A stretch of DNA of 64,000 nt from Christensenella sp. UBA7862 (GTDB lineage Bacteria; Bacillota; Clostridia; Christensenellales; UBA1242), in the NCBI GenBank assembly GCA_002500135.1, contig DLSM01000003.1, positions 37,906-101,905 of the forward strand, written 5' to 3'. A program made the position numbers and the translations under genes. Below are positions 44,626-53,431 of the stretch, piece after piece. Below the pieces are notes generated by a model. It had not been told where the DNA came from. It did no database searches and saw only the letters and a program-made list of their open reading frames with translations. Numbering within the stretch: the stretch's first letter is position 1; every line of letters begins with the position of its first letter.

Positions 44626-45966
44626 TCAATTTCCTTTTTCTTTTGCTTCAACAAGTAGTCCATAAAGTTCGCCGTCAACAAGTTTTTCTACTTTCACCAA
44701 AACATCTTGGTCTGGCGACAATGTGTCGCACTTAACTTTAATTGTCTTCCCACTTTCGGTCTTTGTTATCCACAAGCCACACTTTCTTGTTTCAACAACA
44801 CATTCATAAGTTTTTCCGACCATTTCCTTTAACTCTTCACGAGCAATTTCGTGTTGAATATCAAACAATGTTGTAATTCTCTTTTGCTTTGTTTTTGCGT
44901 CAACTTGATTTTCAAACTTTTCCGCTGGAGTTCCCTTTCTCTTGGAATATACAAAGCCAAAAACACCAGAATATTTGCAAAATCTTAGCAAATCGCAAGT
45001 GGCAGCAAAATCTTCATCAGTTTCCCCTGGAAAGCCGACAATAATGTCCGTTGTAAGGCTGACACCGTCAATTTTATTCTTGATTTTTGTAACAAGATTT
45101 TTATAATGTTCCAAAGAATAGTGTCTGTTCATGGCTTTTAGCATATTATCGCTGCCGCTTTGAACAGGAAGGTGAACACACTTGCTCATTTTCTTTTCTT
45201 TTGCAATGAAGTCAATGAGTTCGTCACTAAAGTCTTTTGGATGTGAAGTCATAAATTTAATTTTAAAATTGCCGTCAATTCTGCAAAGTCTTTCAAGAAG
45301 TGAAACAAAGTTTTCACCATTCCCTAGGTCCTTGCCATATGAGTTTACGTTTTGTCCCAAAAGAGTTATTGTCTTATATTTTCCACTTTCAACAAGTTCT
45401 CTAACTTCACGTTCGATATCTTCTGGCTTTCGGCTTCTTTCCCTTCCACGAACATATGGCACAATGCAATAGGTGCAGAAATTATTACAGCCATACATAA
45501 TGTTGACCCAAGCGTTGTTGCCGCTTGTTCTGTATGTTGGAGTGTTTTCAACAACTTTGCCCTCGCTATCCCACACAACAGACTTAAACTTCTTTTTGCC
45601 CATGCCGCTTATTTCTTTTATGTAATCTTCAAGTTCCTCAAGATTGTGTGTTCCAATGACAATGCTTAAAAATGGAAATCTCTTTTTCAAAAGTTCCGGC
45701 ATTCCTTTTTGTTGCGTCATACAACCGCACACTGCAATTATGAGGTCGGGGTTCTTTTTCTTTAAGGCTTTTGTTTCACCAATTTTTGCCATAATTTTAA
45801 GTTCCGCCGTTTCCCTTATGCAGCATGTGTTAAAAACAATAATATCCGCTTCTTCTTTAGTTTTGCCCTCAGTGTATCCAAGGTCAACAAGCATGCCCGC
45901 AATTTTTTCCGAGTCATGCAAATTCATTTGGCAACCAAATGTTTCTATAAAATATCTTTTGTTCAT
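44626..45966 (-). CDS. miaB: tRNA-2-methylthio-N6-dimethylallyladenosine synthase MiaB
   Basis: MiaB is a radical-SAM enzyme that methylthiolates i6A37. The 446 residues include the UPF0004 domain (FIETFGCQMNLHDSEKIAG, NTCCIRETAE), the radical SAM cluster motif CNNFCTYCIVP (CxxxCxxC), RSRKPEDIEREV and a C-terminal TRAM domain. All three N-terminal Cys ligands are visible. First gene of miaB-mutS-mutL-miaA, a co-transcribed tRNA modification and mismatch repair group. Confidence 0.96.
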   Translation of the reverse strand: MNKRYFIETFGCQMNLHDSEKIAGMLVDLGYTEGKTKEEADIIVFNTCCIRETAELKIMAKIGETKALKKKNPDLIIAVCGCMTQQKGMPELLKKRFPFLSIVIGTHNLEELEDYIKEISGMGKKKFKSVVWDSEGKVVENTPTYRTSGNNAWVNIMYGCNNFCTYCIVPYVRGRERSRKPEDIEREVRELVESGKYKTITLLGQNVNSYGKDLGNGENFVSLLERLCRIDGNFKIKFMTSHPKDFSDELIDFIAKEKKMSKCVHLPVQSGSDNMLKAMNRHYSLEHYKNLVTKIKNKIDGVSLTTDIIVGFPGETDEDFAATCDLLRFCKYSGVFGFVYSKRKGTPAEKFENQVDAKTKQKRITTLFDIQHEIAREELKEMVGKTYECVVETRKCGLWITKTESGKTIKVKCDTLSPDQDVLVKVEKLVDGELYGLLVEAKEKGN

Positions 45967-46240
45967 AATACAAGTATTATATTATTTAATCAATTTTTTT
46001 TCAAGAGTTTTAACAACATTTTGCAAAAAAATTTGAAATTTTACAACACTTTTCCCATATTAATTTTTTGCATAAATTCCACCTAAAATCTCCTTTTGGC
46101 ACAAAAATTGCCATTTTTTAGGGATAAAAACCGAGTAAAACTTCAAATTTTGCTTAAAAATTTTTATTTTTCGACAAAATTTTAAGAATAAAGTACGCTT
46201 CTTGGATAAATAGTCAAAAAATATAGATAATAGATATATA

Positions 46241-48505
46241 ATGAGCAAAAAAGCAAGGTTTTTCAGAATAACTTTTTACATATTTCTTGTCGCATTTTTT
46301 GTGGGACTTCTTTTGTTCTGCTTGTTTTCCATGGGCTTTTTGAGCAATTTTTCAAGCGTAAAATTTAGCAAAGATAAGTTGAGTTATAAGACGACAGTTG
46401 CCCTAGTTTTAGACAATAACGGCAATGAAATCGTGTCACAAACAAATGCAAAATCGGCTCTTTCATATGACCAAATTCCCCGCCACACTGTTGACGCTTT
46501 TGTGTCTATTGAGGACAAAAATTTCTTCAGTCACAGCGGTGTAAATTATAAAAGAATGATAAAAGCCTCGCTAAAAAATCTTAAAACTCACAGTTTTTCT
46601 GAGGGCGCTTCGACCATTTCTCAACAACTTATAAAAAACACTCATTTGACAAGCGAAAAGACTTTAAGACGAAAGTTTGACGAACTAATATTGGCAAAAG
46701 AACTTGAAAAAAAACTTTCAAAACAAGAGATTATAAGTGCTTATCTTAATGCAATATATTTTGGGAATGGTGCGTTTGGAATTGGAAGTGCGGCTCAAAG
46801 ATACTTTTCAAAAGACGCAAAAGACTTGACCCTTTCCGAGTCTGCAATGCTTGCTGGGATAATTAAATCACCTAAAAAATATTCTCCTACCGCCCACGCT
46901 GAAGCCTGCCTTGAAAGACGAAATTTGGTGCTAAAAGAAATGCTAAAAGACGGCAAAATTTCGCAAGAAGAATACGCCTCTGCGACCAGTACCCCACTTA
47001 ATTTAAATATCAATAAATACGCCCTAACTAGCAATTCATATTATGCTGCTGCCATTGACGAAGCGTGCGAAGTGTTGCATATTTTGGAAAAAGACTTGCT
47101 TGTTAAAAACTTAAAAATAGTGACTTATCAGAACCCTTCTGTGCAAAAAGCATGTGAAGAAGCATTGACTAATTTGCCTACACTTGCCAAGACTTCTGTT
47201 GTAGACGGAGCAAACATTGTCATTGACAACAAAACTGGTGGAATTGTTGCATTTTTCGCACAAAGCGAACACAATACGCTATCTCTCACCCGTCAGCCAG
47301 GGTCAACGATAAAGCCCGTTGTTTGCTATGCCCCCGCCATTGAAAAAGACTTAATTTCACCCGAAACACCTATTCTTGATGAAGCAGTCGATATAGACGG
47401 CTACAAGCCTAAAAACTATAAGAATAAATATCATGGCTGGGTCAGTGCGAAAACTGCTCTTGCAAACTCATATAACATTCCCGCTGTAAAACTTTTGAAT
47501 TATGTGGGTGTTGACTATGCAAAATCTTTTGCCGAAAACATGGGACTTAAACTATCTTCCAATGACAAGGGCTGTTCCATTGCTCTTGGTGGGTTGCATG
47601 ACGGAGTTAAAATAAAAGACCTTGCAAACTGTTATCAAGCATTTGCAAATGGTGGCAAAAAAATTGAAGCAAGATTTGTAAAACAGATTTATTCAAGTGA
47701 CGGAATTTTGCTTTACGAGAACCCACAAAATGAAAAACAAGTTATGAAATCTTCAACTGCATATCTTGTGACAGACATGCTAAAACAGACCGTTGAAAAT
47801 GGCACAGCACGAAGGCTTAAACAGTCCTATGACGTTTGTTCTAAAACTGGCACTGTGGGGCTTAAAAACAGCAATCAGAACACTGATGCGTGGAACATAT
47901 CTTACACCCCACAACACACCCTTTGTGTGTGGATAGGCTCCACTTCCACTCCACTTCCACAATCGGTCACTGGTTCCAACGCACCAACAGTTATGGCACA
48001 ACAAATTTACAATTCTTGCAAACTGGGTGGTGGCAATTTTGAAGTGCCAGACAGTTGCGTAAAAATGGACATAAACACACAAGAACTTTTGGCAAATAAC
48101 AAAGTTATGCTCGCTCAAGAGAACACTCCAGATAGGTTCAAAAAATCAGTGTATTTTGCCACTTCAAACATTCCACAAGAAACTTCTGATATGTTCAGTG
48201 ACATTTCCCCATTTGTCATTTCTGCAAGCAAAACAGATTCAACCGTTGCTATCTCTCTTTATGCAAAAAAATATCTTAAATATGCAATTCATCGTGTGTG
48301 CGAAGACAGCGACACCATTATTGCAAATATATCAGACAAACAAGGCGAAGTGGCTGTGCAAGACATTGCAACCGCTGGAAATTTATACACCTATTATGCC
48401 GTTGCGACCTTGCCAAAAGATGAAACAATCCAGCAAAAAAGCAACCAAGTAAAAGTCTTTATCCCACAAAATTCCTATCAAAATATATTAAAAAATTGGG
48501 CTTAA
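46241..48505 (+). CDS. Class A penicillin-binding protein (PBP1-type)
   Basis: This is a bifunctional peptidoglycan synthase. In 754 residues there is a short cytoplasmic end, a membrane helix (about 9-30), a GT51 transglycosylase domain (catalytic Glu91 in SIEDKNFFSHSGVN; SEGASTISQQLIKN) and a transpeptidase domain with Ser355 in PGSTIKP, SYN motif in ANSYNIPAV and KTGT at 535-538. No Shine-Dalgarno site is seen before the ATG, so start or initiation mode is uncertain. It is divergent from miaB; the 274-nt gap 45967-46240 is AT-rich and holds no other gene. Confidence 0.93.
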   Translation: MSKKARFFRITFYIFLVAFFVGLLLFCLFSMGFLSNFSSVKFSKDKLSYKTTVALVLDNNGNEIVSQTNAKSALSYDQIPRHTVDAFVSIEDKNFFSHSGVNYKRMIKASLKNLKTHSFSEGASTISQQLIKNTHLTSEKTLRRKFDELILAKELEKKLSKQEIISAYLNAIYFGNGAFGIGSAAQRYFSKDAKDLTLSESAMLAGIIKSPKKYSPTAHAEACLERRNLVLKEMLKDGKISQEEYASATSTPLNLNINKYALTSNSYYAAAIDEACEVLHILEKDLLVKNLKIVTYQNPSVQKACEEALTNLPTLAKTSVVDGANIVIDNKTGGIVAFFAQSEHNTLSLTRQPGSTIKPVVCYAPAIEKDLISPETPILDEAVDIDGYKPKNYKNKYHGWVSAKTALANSYNIPAVKLLNYVGVDYAKSFAENMGLKLSSNDKGCSIALGGLHDGVKIKDLANCYQAFANGGKKIEARFVKQIYSSDGILLYENPQNEKQVMKSSTAYLVTDMLKQTVENGTARRLKQSYDVCSKTGTVGLKNSNQNTDAWNISYTPQHTLCVWIGSTSTPLPQSVTGSNAPTVMAQQIYNSCKLGGGNFEVPDSCVKMDINTQELLANNKVMLAQENTPDRFKKSVYFATSNIPQETSDMFSDISPFVISASKTDSTVAISLYAKKYLKYAIHRVCEDSDTIIANISDKQGEVAVQDIATAGNLYTYYAVATLPKDETIQQKSNQVKVFIPQNSYQNILKNWA

Positions 48506-48578
48506 AAACTGGTACTTTTGAAATTATCGTATTATCGTCAGTTATAACTGCTAGCCACATAAGATAATTGTGAGTAGT

Positions 48579-49096
48579 TTAGAACTGTAACTTTTGTATT
48601 CTAGTATCTTTGTTTGCGTATTCTAGTATATCACAAAGAAAATCTGTAATCATATTAAAACAATCAATAAATTTTTCGAATTCGGATATAGCTTTGTGAC
48701 CATGAAAAAGATTGTTTCTAAAATAATATGATATTGATAATACAGCATAAGCTTTATTTCTTTCATTAGTCAGGTTTTCCCTTAATATGTTTTTATATTT
48801 TTTCTCAACATATTTACATAAATCTTCAAATTCATTATTTATTTCCCCATTAGTAACATATCTTTCATAAAAAAATTAAAATATTTACTTGCAATATTTT
48901 CATCAATTTTACATGACTTGCAGAATAAATACCAATGGTCTATTCTAGCTGTGTAAAGAAAAGATTCGAATAGATTAAAATAGCATACAAACTTACTTAT
49001 AGCAAGTCTAAGATTTTTTTTATCCTCATCTATTAATTCGCATATTTGTTTTATCAAATCAATGTTATTTGTTAAATCAAAATCTTTATTCTTCAT
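48579..49096 (-). pseudogene. HEPN-like protein gene, frame broken in a homopolymer
   Basis: The N-terminal part (MKNKDFDLTNNIDLIKQICE...) runs to a stop at 48839. Adding one T to the seven-T run at 48869-48875 (minus strand) restores a frame to 48579 giving about 172 residues. The second part contains SYYFRNNLFHGHKAISEFEK, where RNNLFH is the Rx4xH catalytic motif of HEPN ribonucleases (Arg codon 48719-48717, His 48704-48702). It lies 112 nt after the Mrr-like gene on the same strand. Real mutation, phase switch or assembly error cannot be told apart. HEPN proteins occur in abortive-infection and toxin systems. Confidence 0.7.
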
Positions 49097-49210
49097 CAAA
49101 TCAATTTCCTATTTATAGACAAATATCATCACTTTTTTTCTAAAATTATTGTAGGAACATAATTAAAGCATAAAATTATTTCTGGATAGATACATAAGAA
49201 TGTAAATGTA

Positions 49211-50722
49211 TTAGAGATCACCGATAACATCTATGAGTTTGTTTCTATCCCAAAGTTCAACTCCATTCCTTTTTGCCAAATCCTTTGCACTTTTTGTAAA
49301 CTTGCTATTAGTTACAACTAGACATTTATCGGCATTATAATATGTCATGCCAGCAAAAGCCTCCATGATTGCATGATTACCAACAACTCCAGTGTAGCAT
49401 TTCGCCTGTATTGCAATTGTTATTCCATTTTTATTTGCGATAACATCAATTCCCTGATCATTTGAAGATTTTGTAACAGCAGTAATAAATCCCATTTTTG
49501 AAAAAATATCAGCAATAAATTTCTCAAATTCAAAACCATTCATCATATCAACATCATTTATTGTTAAATTATTTTTATTTAATTCATCTGGCTCGTCTGT
49601 TAATATATCTAGATATATATGCCTATGTTTCTTTTCATAATACTTATTTATACATAGTTTTGAATCTAATATACATTCGTAGAAACATTTAGAATTATCT
49701 TCTTTGAGCTTTTTTAGTGCAATGTAAAATTCCTTTCCCTTTTCACCAACATCCTTTTCTATTAAGGCCTGTATGGCATCATCAAAAGAACTATTTTTTT
49801 TAATTCCATATTCTATGCTCAACCTGTTAAAATCCCTATGTCTCTGTCTGTGGTAAAACTCGTTCATATATGTGAAAAAGGACTGCTCCTCTGTTTTAGT
49901 GGTCAATATTCCGTTAGTTATTAGATCGTAATATAATTGTTCGATTTTTTCTTTTGCTGAAGCATATCTCATTCCATAGTCTCTAGAGAAAAAATGGTTA
50001 TCATAACGTCCAAAATATTCATTTTTAAAACGATATTTATCATTTACGTATGAATTATAAACGATTGTCATCGAAAAGATTACTTTTTTTAATCTTTCTG
50101 GATCTATATGTGATAAGTCGCTAAGTTTATAATTAGGTTTTATATCCGAATAATCATTCTTCTTCATAGGTGCTGAATAATATTCAAAAGAAAGGTTAGC
50201 GTTATTTTTATAAAACTCTTCTAAAACTTTATTAAGAGTTTTATCTCCTCCTAAAATAAAAAAATCGTCTATTATTTTATTAATTCTTGATAGGCTTTTT
50301 GCCAATCGCAGTTCCTCAATGGTTGGTTTTTTGTCTTTAATTATGATTTGAGAATGATTCTCAATACCTTTATTCTGAGCTGGTTCCCCCTTTACTATTT
50401 CAGAGTCAGATTCCGTCTGATGGCTATTATAGTTTTGGTTTTGTGGTTTTTCTATTTTAATCGACTGCTTGTCCTTTAATCTTTTTGCCGCATCTTGTAA
50501 AATTCTTGCTTTCTCTTTATTTTTTTTCATATGACTAGAAATAAGTATAACAAAGCTTGTCAAAGAAATAATAGAAAGAAGATAAAATATAGAGCTCAAT
50601 AATAATGATTCATTTATTACAAAAAGAACGAGCATAATAAAGGATACAATAAAAATGATAAATAAACAACATAGAATCGCCTCTCTTTTTTTAACATTTA
50701 AATTTAAAAACCATTTTTCCAT
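49211..50722 (-). CDS. Membrane-anchored Mrr-family restriction endonuclease-like protein
   Basis: A 503-residue protein. Two membrane helices lie at about 14-36 and 41-63; a polar linker and a large helical middle region of unknown fold follow (about 130-390). The C-terminal Mrr_cat domain (about 394-503) has GFEFEKFIADIF, GIDVIA (Asp426) and IAIQAKCY (Gln439-x-Lys441), the PD-(D/E)xK variant used by type IV enzymes of the Mrr group. Ribosome site AAGGAA. The base composition looks more AT-rich than in neighbouring genes, and it splits scpB from the PBP gene, suggesting acquisition. Probably a defence gene with the HEPN-like gene downstream. Confidence 0.82.
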   Translation of the reverse strand: MEKWFLNLNVKKREAILCCLFIIFIVSFIMLVLFVINESLLLSSIFYLLSIISLTSFVILISSHMKKNKEKARILQDAAKRLKDKQSIKIEKPQNQNYNSHQTESDSEIVKGEPAQNKGIENHSQIIIKDKKPTIEELRLAKSLSRINKIIDDFFILGGDKTLNKVLEEFYKNNANLSFEYYSAPMKKNDYSDIKPNYKLSDLSHIDPERLKKVIFSMTIVYNSYVNDKYRFKNEYFGRYDNHFFSRDYGMRYASAKEKIEQLYYDLITNGILTTKTEEQSFFTYMNEFYHRQRHRDFNRLSIEYGIKKNSSFDDAIQALIEKDVGEKGKEFYIALKKLKEDNSKCFYECILDSKLCINKYYEKKHRHIYLDILTDEPDELNKNNLTINDVDMMNGFEFEKFIADIFSKMGFITAVTKSSNDQGIDVIANKNGITIAIQAKCYTGVVGNHAIMEAFAGMTYYNADKCLVVTNSKFTKSAKDLAKRNGVELWDRNKLIDVIGDL

Positions 50723-50921
50723 TTTTTATTCCTTAGTTTTAATATTTTTCATTTTTAAGTTGTTTTAATATTGTTTTTATATTTTATGATTAAACGATTT
50801 AACTTATATGTTATTCTAACATAAAGAAAGTGTTATGTAAAGAATTTATTTGTTTTTGGATATAATTCGTTGTGAAAGTAAACAATAAATTGATAAATAA
50901 GATATAGAATTTGTATAAACA

Positions 50922-50948
50922 AAAAATTGGGCATAAGGTCCAATTTTT
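50922..50948 (-). terminator. Terminator after scpB
   Basis: A 9-bp stem (50922-50930 with 50940-50948) and a 9-nt loop, with a T run on the minus strand. The remaining part of 50723-50921 is AT-rich with no gene; it should contain the Mrr promoter. Confidence 0.7.
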
Positions 50949-50964
50949 CATGTTTTTATTATTT

Positions 50965-51879
50965 CTATAGCAGGTCTTGATCTTTTTGGGATAAGAAATC
51001 TTCGCTCTGTTCATATGCCGATTGCAAGGTTTCTTTGGTTTCTTCTTCCGACAAATTTATGGGCGCTTCTATGGCTCCTGCTGCAGCGGATACGTTTTCT
51101 TCCACAACTTCTTCTGTGGTCAAAGGTTGCTCGTCATTTGGAGCGGGTTCTTCTGGCTTTTTGTCACCAACATTTTGGTCATTTTCGTCAGAAGTATTTT
51201 CGGCTTTTTTAGCAGATTTTTCTTTATGTTTTTTATCCTTTTCAAGAGAGGTTTCTTCGGCTTCAGCCTTTTCCTTGCTGTCTGGCAGTTCCTCGTCTGG
51301 AATAATTTCTGTGCTACGATAAAGCGAGTCGCTGGCTTCTTGCTTTAGGACTTGGATACGTTCTAGAAGTTCGTCATAGTCTGGCAAATCTTCAAGAGAG
51401 TTAAGATTAAATCTCTTTAAAAATTCATCTGTTGTTCCAAACAAAAGTGGCTTGCCTATGGCGTCTTTTCTGCCCACAACTTCTACAAGTTTAAAGTTCA
51501 TCAAAATTTGCATTGCATAGTCACTGCTTGCCCCACCCCTTATTTGTTCAATTTCAAGACGAGTGACGGGTTGTTTGTAAGCAACGATTGCTAATGTTTC
51601 CATGGTGGCTTTGGTCAAAAGTTTTTCCCTAATCGGATTGAGAACAGTTGCTATGTCTTCTGCCAAATCTGGATTTGAGCAAAGTTGGGCATTGCCACGA
51701 TATGTAATAAGGTTTATCCCAGTGCCGTCAAGTCGATTTTTAAGTTCTTCAACTGCTTTTTCCACATCTTTTTTGTCAACTTCAAGTTTTTCTGCAATGT
51801 CTTTTAGGTCAACGCCGTTTCCAGAGATAAACAAAATCCCTTCCACAACATCAACAAGCTTATCTTTATCACACAGCAT
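50965..51879 (-). CDS. scpB: Segregation and condensation protein ScpB with long acidic tail
   Basis: ScpB is the winged-helix kleisin-associated subunit of the SMC complex. From the start at 51879 (overlapping scpA by 11 nt) the 304 residues include VDVVEGILFISGNGVDLKDI, LATKAT-like TKATMETLAIVAYKQPVTRL, EIEQIRGGASSDYAMQ and LFGTTDEFLKRFNL. The folded part ends near residue 185. About 115 more residues, rich in Glu, Asp, Lys and Ser, follow; most ScpB proteins end near 190-200. Start could also be 12 codons upstream. Confidence 0.92.
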   Translation of the reverse strand: MLCDKDKLVDVVEGILFISGNGVDLKDIAEKLEVDKKDVEKAVEELKNRLDGTGINLITYRGNAQLCSNPDLAEDIATVLNPIREKLLTKATMETLAIVAYKQPVTRLEIEQIRGGASSDYAMQILMNFKLVEVVGRKDAIGKPLLFGTTDEFLKRFNLNSLEDLPDYDELLERIQVLKQEASDSLYRSTEIIPDEELPDSKEKAEAEETSLEKDKKHKEKSAKKAENTSDENDQNVGDKKPEEPAPNDEQPLTTEEVVEENVSAAAGAIEAPINLSEEETKETLQSAYEQSEDFLSQKDQDLL

Positions 51880-52657
51880 CTTCCTTTTGTGCCTCCTCGT
51901 TTTCTTTAAGTTCAATGTCTATATCGTCATATGTTCCTTGCTGACGGACACGAATTTCTTGCATTTTAAGCAGTTCCAAAACTGCCAGAAAAAGATTTAT
52001 CATTTCACTTTTTGTGTAGTCTGTCCCAAAAAATTCTGAAAACTTCATTTTATGTTTTTCTCTTATGCTATTTCTGATTGAAACAATTTTCTCTGCGACT
52101 GTAAATCTATCTTTTTCAATCTTTTTTGGAATAACTTTTTCTTCTTCTTTTTTTATCCTTGTCATCATCTTCGCAAATGCGTCAAGAAGTCCCGACAAGG
52201 TCATATCGCCCAAGACATAGCGATAGTCGTTTACCTTTTCGTCTGGGGCTCTGTAAAATTTGTTGACATCTTCAAGTGGTCTAATCTTCTCCACTGCTTC
52301 GTGGAAAAGTTCATATTCTTTAAGTCGCCATTTAAGCAAGACTTCTGGGTCTTCTTCGTCTGCAACTTCTTCTTCCTCTCGTGGAAGGAGTGACTTTGAC
52401 TTAATTTCAATAAGCGTTGCTGCCACTTCAATAAAGTCGCTTGCCTTGTCCATATCCAGTTCGTCAAGCCCTGCCATATATTCAAGATATTGCTCGGTGA
52501 GGTCGGCAAGTTTTACTTCAGAAATTTCTAGTTTTGTTTCCTTAATCATATGCCACAAAAGTTCAATAGGCCCATGGAAATTATCAAGGTTAAATTCAAC
52601 ACCTGTGTCAAATGATTCTAGTTGGTCAGTTAATTCTTTGTTTTTTTCTATCTTCAT
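51869..52657 (-). CDS. scpA: Segregation and condensation protein ScpA (kleisin)
   Basis: ScpA bridges the SMC heads. The 262 residues have the N-terminal kleisin segment FNLDNFHGPIELLWHMIKE (usually GPLDLLLHLI), KLADLTEQYLEYM, DFIEVAATLIEIKSKSLLP and the C-terminal winged helix with ENR-like KMKFSEFFGTDYTKSEMINL and FLAVLELLKMQEI. Length is normal. scpA-scpB overlap and are translated together; SMC is at 13255-16860. Confidence 0.95.
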   Translation of the reverse strand: MKIEKNKELTDQLESFDTGVEFNLDNFHGPIELLWHMIKETKLEISEVKLADLTEQYLEYMAGLDELDMDKASDFIEVAATLIEIKSKSLLPREEEEVADEEDPEVLLKWRLKEYELFHEAVEKIRPLEDVNKFYRAPDEKVNDYRYVLGDMTLSGLLDAFAKMMTRIKKEEEKVIPKKIEKDRFTVAEKIVSIRNSIREKHKMKFSEFFGTDYTKSEMINLFLAVLELLKMQEIRVRQQGTYDDIDIELKENEEAQKEDAV

Positions 52658-52667
52658 CGCTGCCCCC

Positions 52668-53336
52668 TCACACCAAAATTAAACTCCAAAACCACACAAT
52701 AGGATAGCCGATGTAACTTACAATCAATTCAAACAAGTTTGTAAAATAGAACACCACAATAAGTCCCAGAAGAATTAAACTTCCATACTTGTGCATGAAA
52801 TTTACATATTTGTTGTTGTAACTTGTAAGGCTTGCTATTGCATTGAAGCCATCAAGTGGATATACTGGAATAAGGTTGAAAACCATAAAGACAAGATTTG
52901 CTTGGAAAATATACAAAAACAAATAAAAGCAAATTTCCCAAACAACGCTAAGTCCCGCAACTCGCAGAAAGAGCATTGCTATTGGGAAAGACAAAAATGC
53001 CAAGATTAAGTTTGATAGAATTCCTGCTATACTAACAAAGAATGAATCTTTCTTTACATTTCTAAAGTTGAATGGGTTGATTGGGACAGGTTTTGCCCAG
53101 CCAAAACCCAAGAACAAAAAGCAAAGCAACCCCGTCACATCAAAGTGTGAAAGCGGATTGAGTGTAAGTCTGCCGGCAAGTTTTGGGGTTGGGTCGCCAC
53201 GTTTGACAGCACAAAAGGCATGTGCAAATTCATGAAAGCAAAGAGCAATCATAACTGCAAATGTGTAAGTCAAAAAGACAATGACCTTGCTTGCAAATGG
53301 CATGGAAGGTTGTCTAAACAAAAGTTCAGATAGCAT
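52668..53336 (-). CDS. Site-2-type (M50) membrane metalloprotease
   Basis: An integral-membrane zinc protease of the YdeN/YwhC-like M50B group. The start at 53336 has GGGGAA upstream; the frame continues 15 codons without a site. The 222 residues contain five or so hydrophobic helices, zinc motif HEFAH (35-39) and the third ligand region VYPLDGFNAI. It lies between scpA and dacF, the conserved clostridial position of this family. Substrate is not known; these proteases are not the SpoIVFB type by sequence context alone. Confidence 0.88.
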   Translation of the reverse strand: MLSELLFRQPSMPFASKVIVFLTYTFAVMIALCFHEFAHAFCAVKRGDPTPKLAGRLTLNPLSHFDVTGLLCFLFLGFGWAKPVPINPFNFRNVKKDSFFVSIAGILSNLILAFLSFPIAMLFLRVAGLSVVWEICFYLFLYIFQANLVFMVFNLIPVYPLDGFNAIASLTSYNNKYVNFMHKYGSLILLGLIVVFYFTNLFELIVSYIGYPIVWFWSLILV

Positions 53337-53431
53337 AAATATTCCCCAAAAAAAATATGATGACCAAATTATGATCACCATATTATATATTATTTACGCT
53401 TTTTTAGCAACAATTTTGGGGTGTGTTTTGT

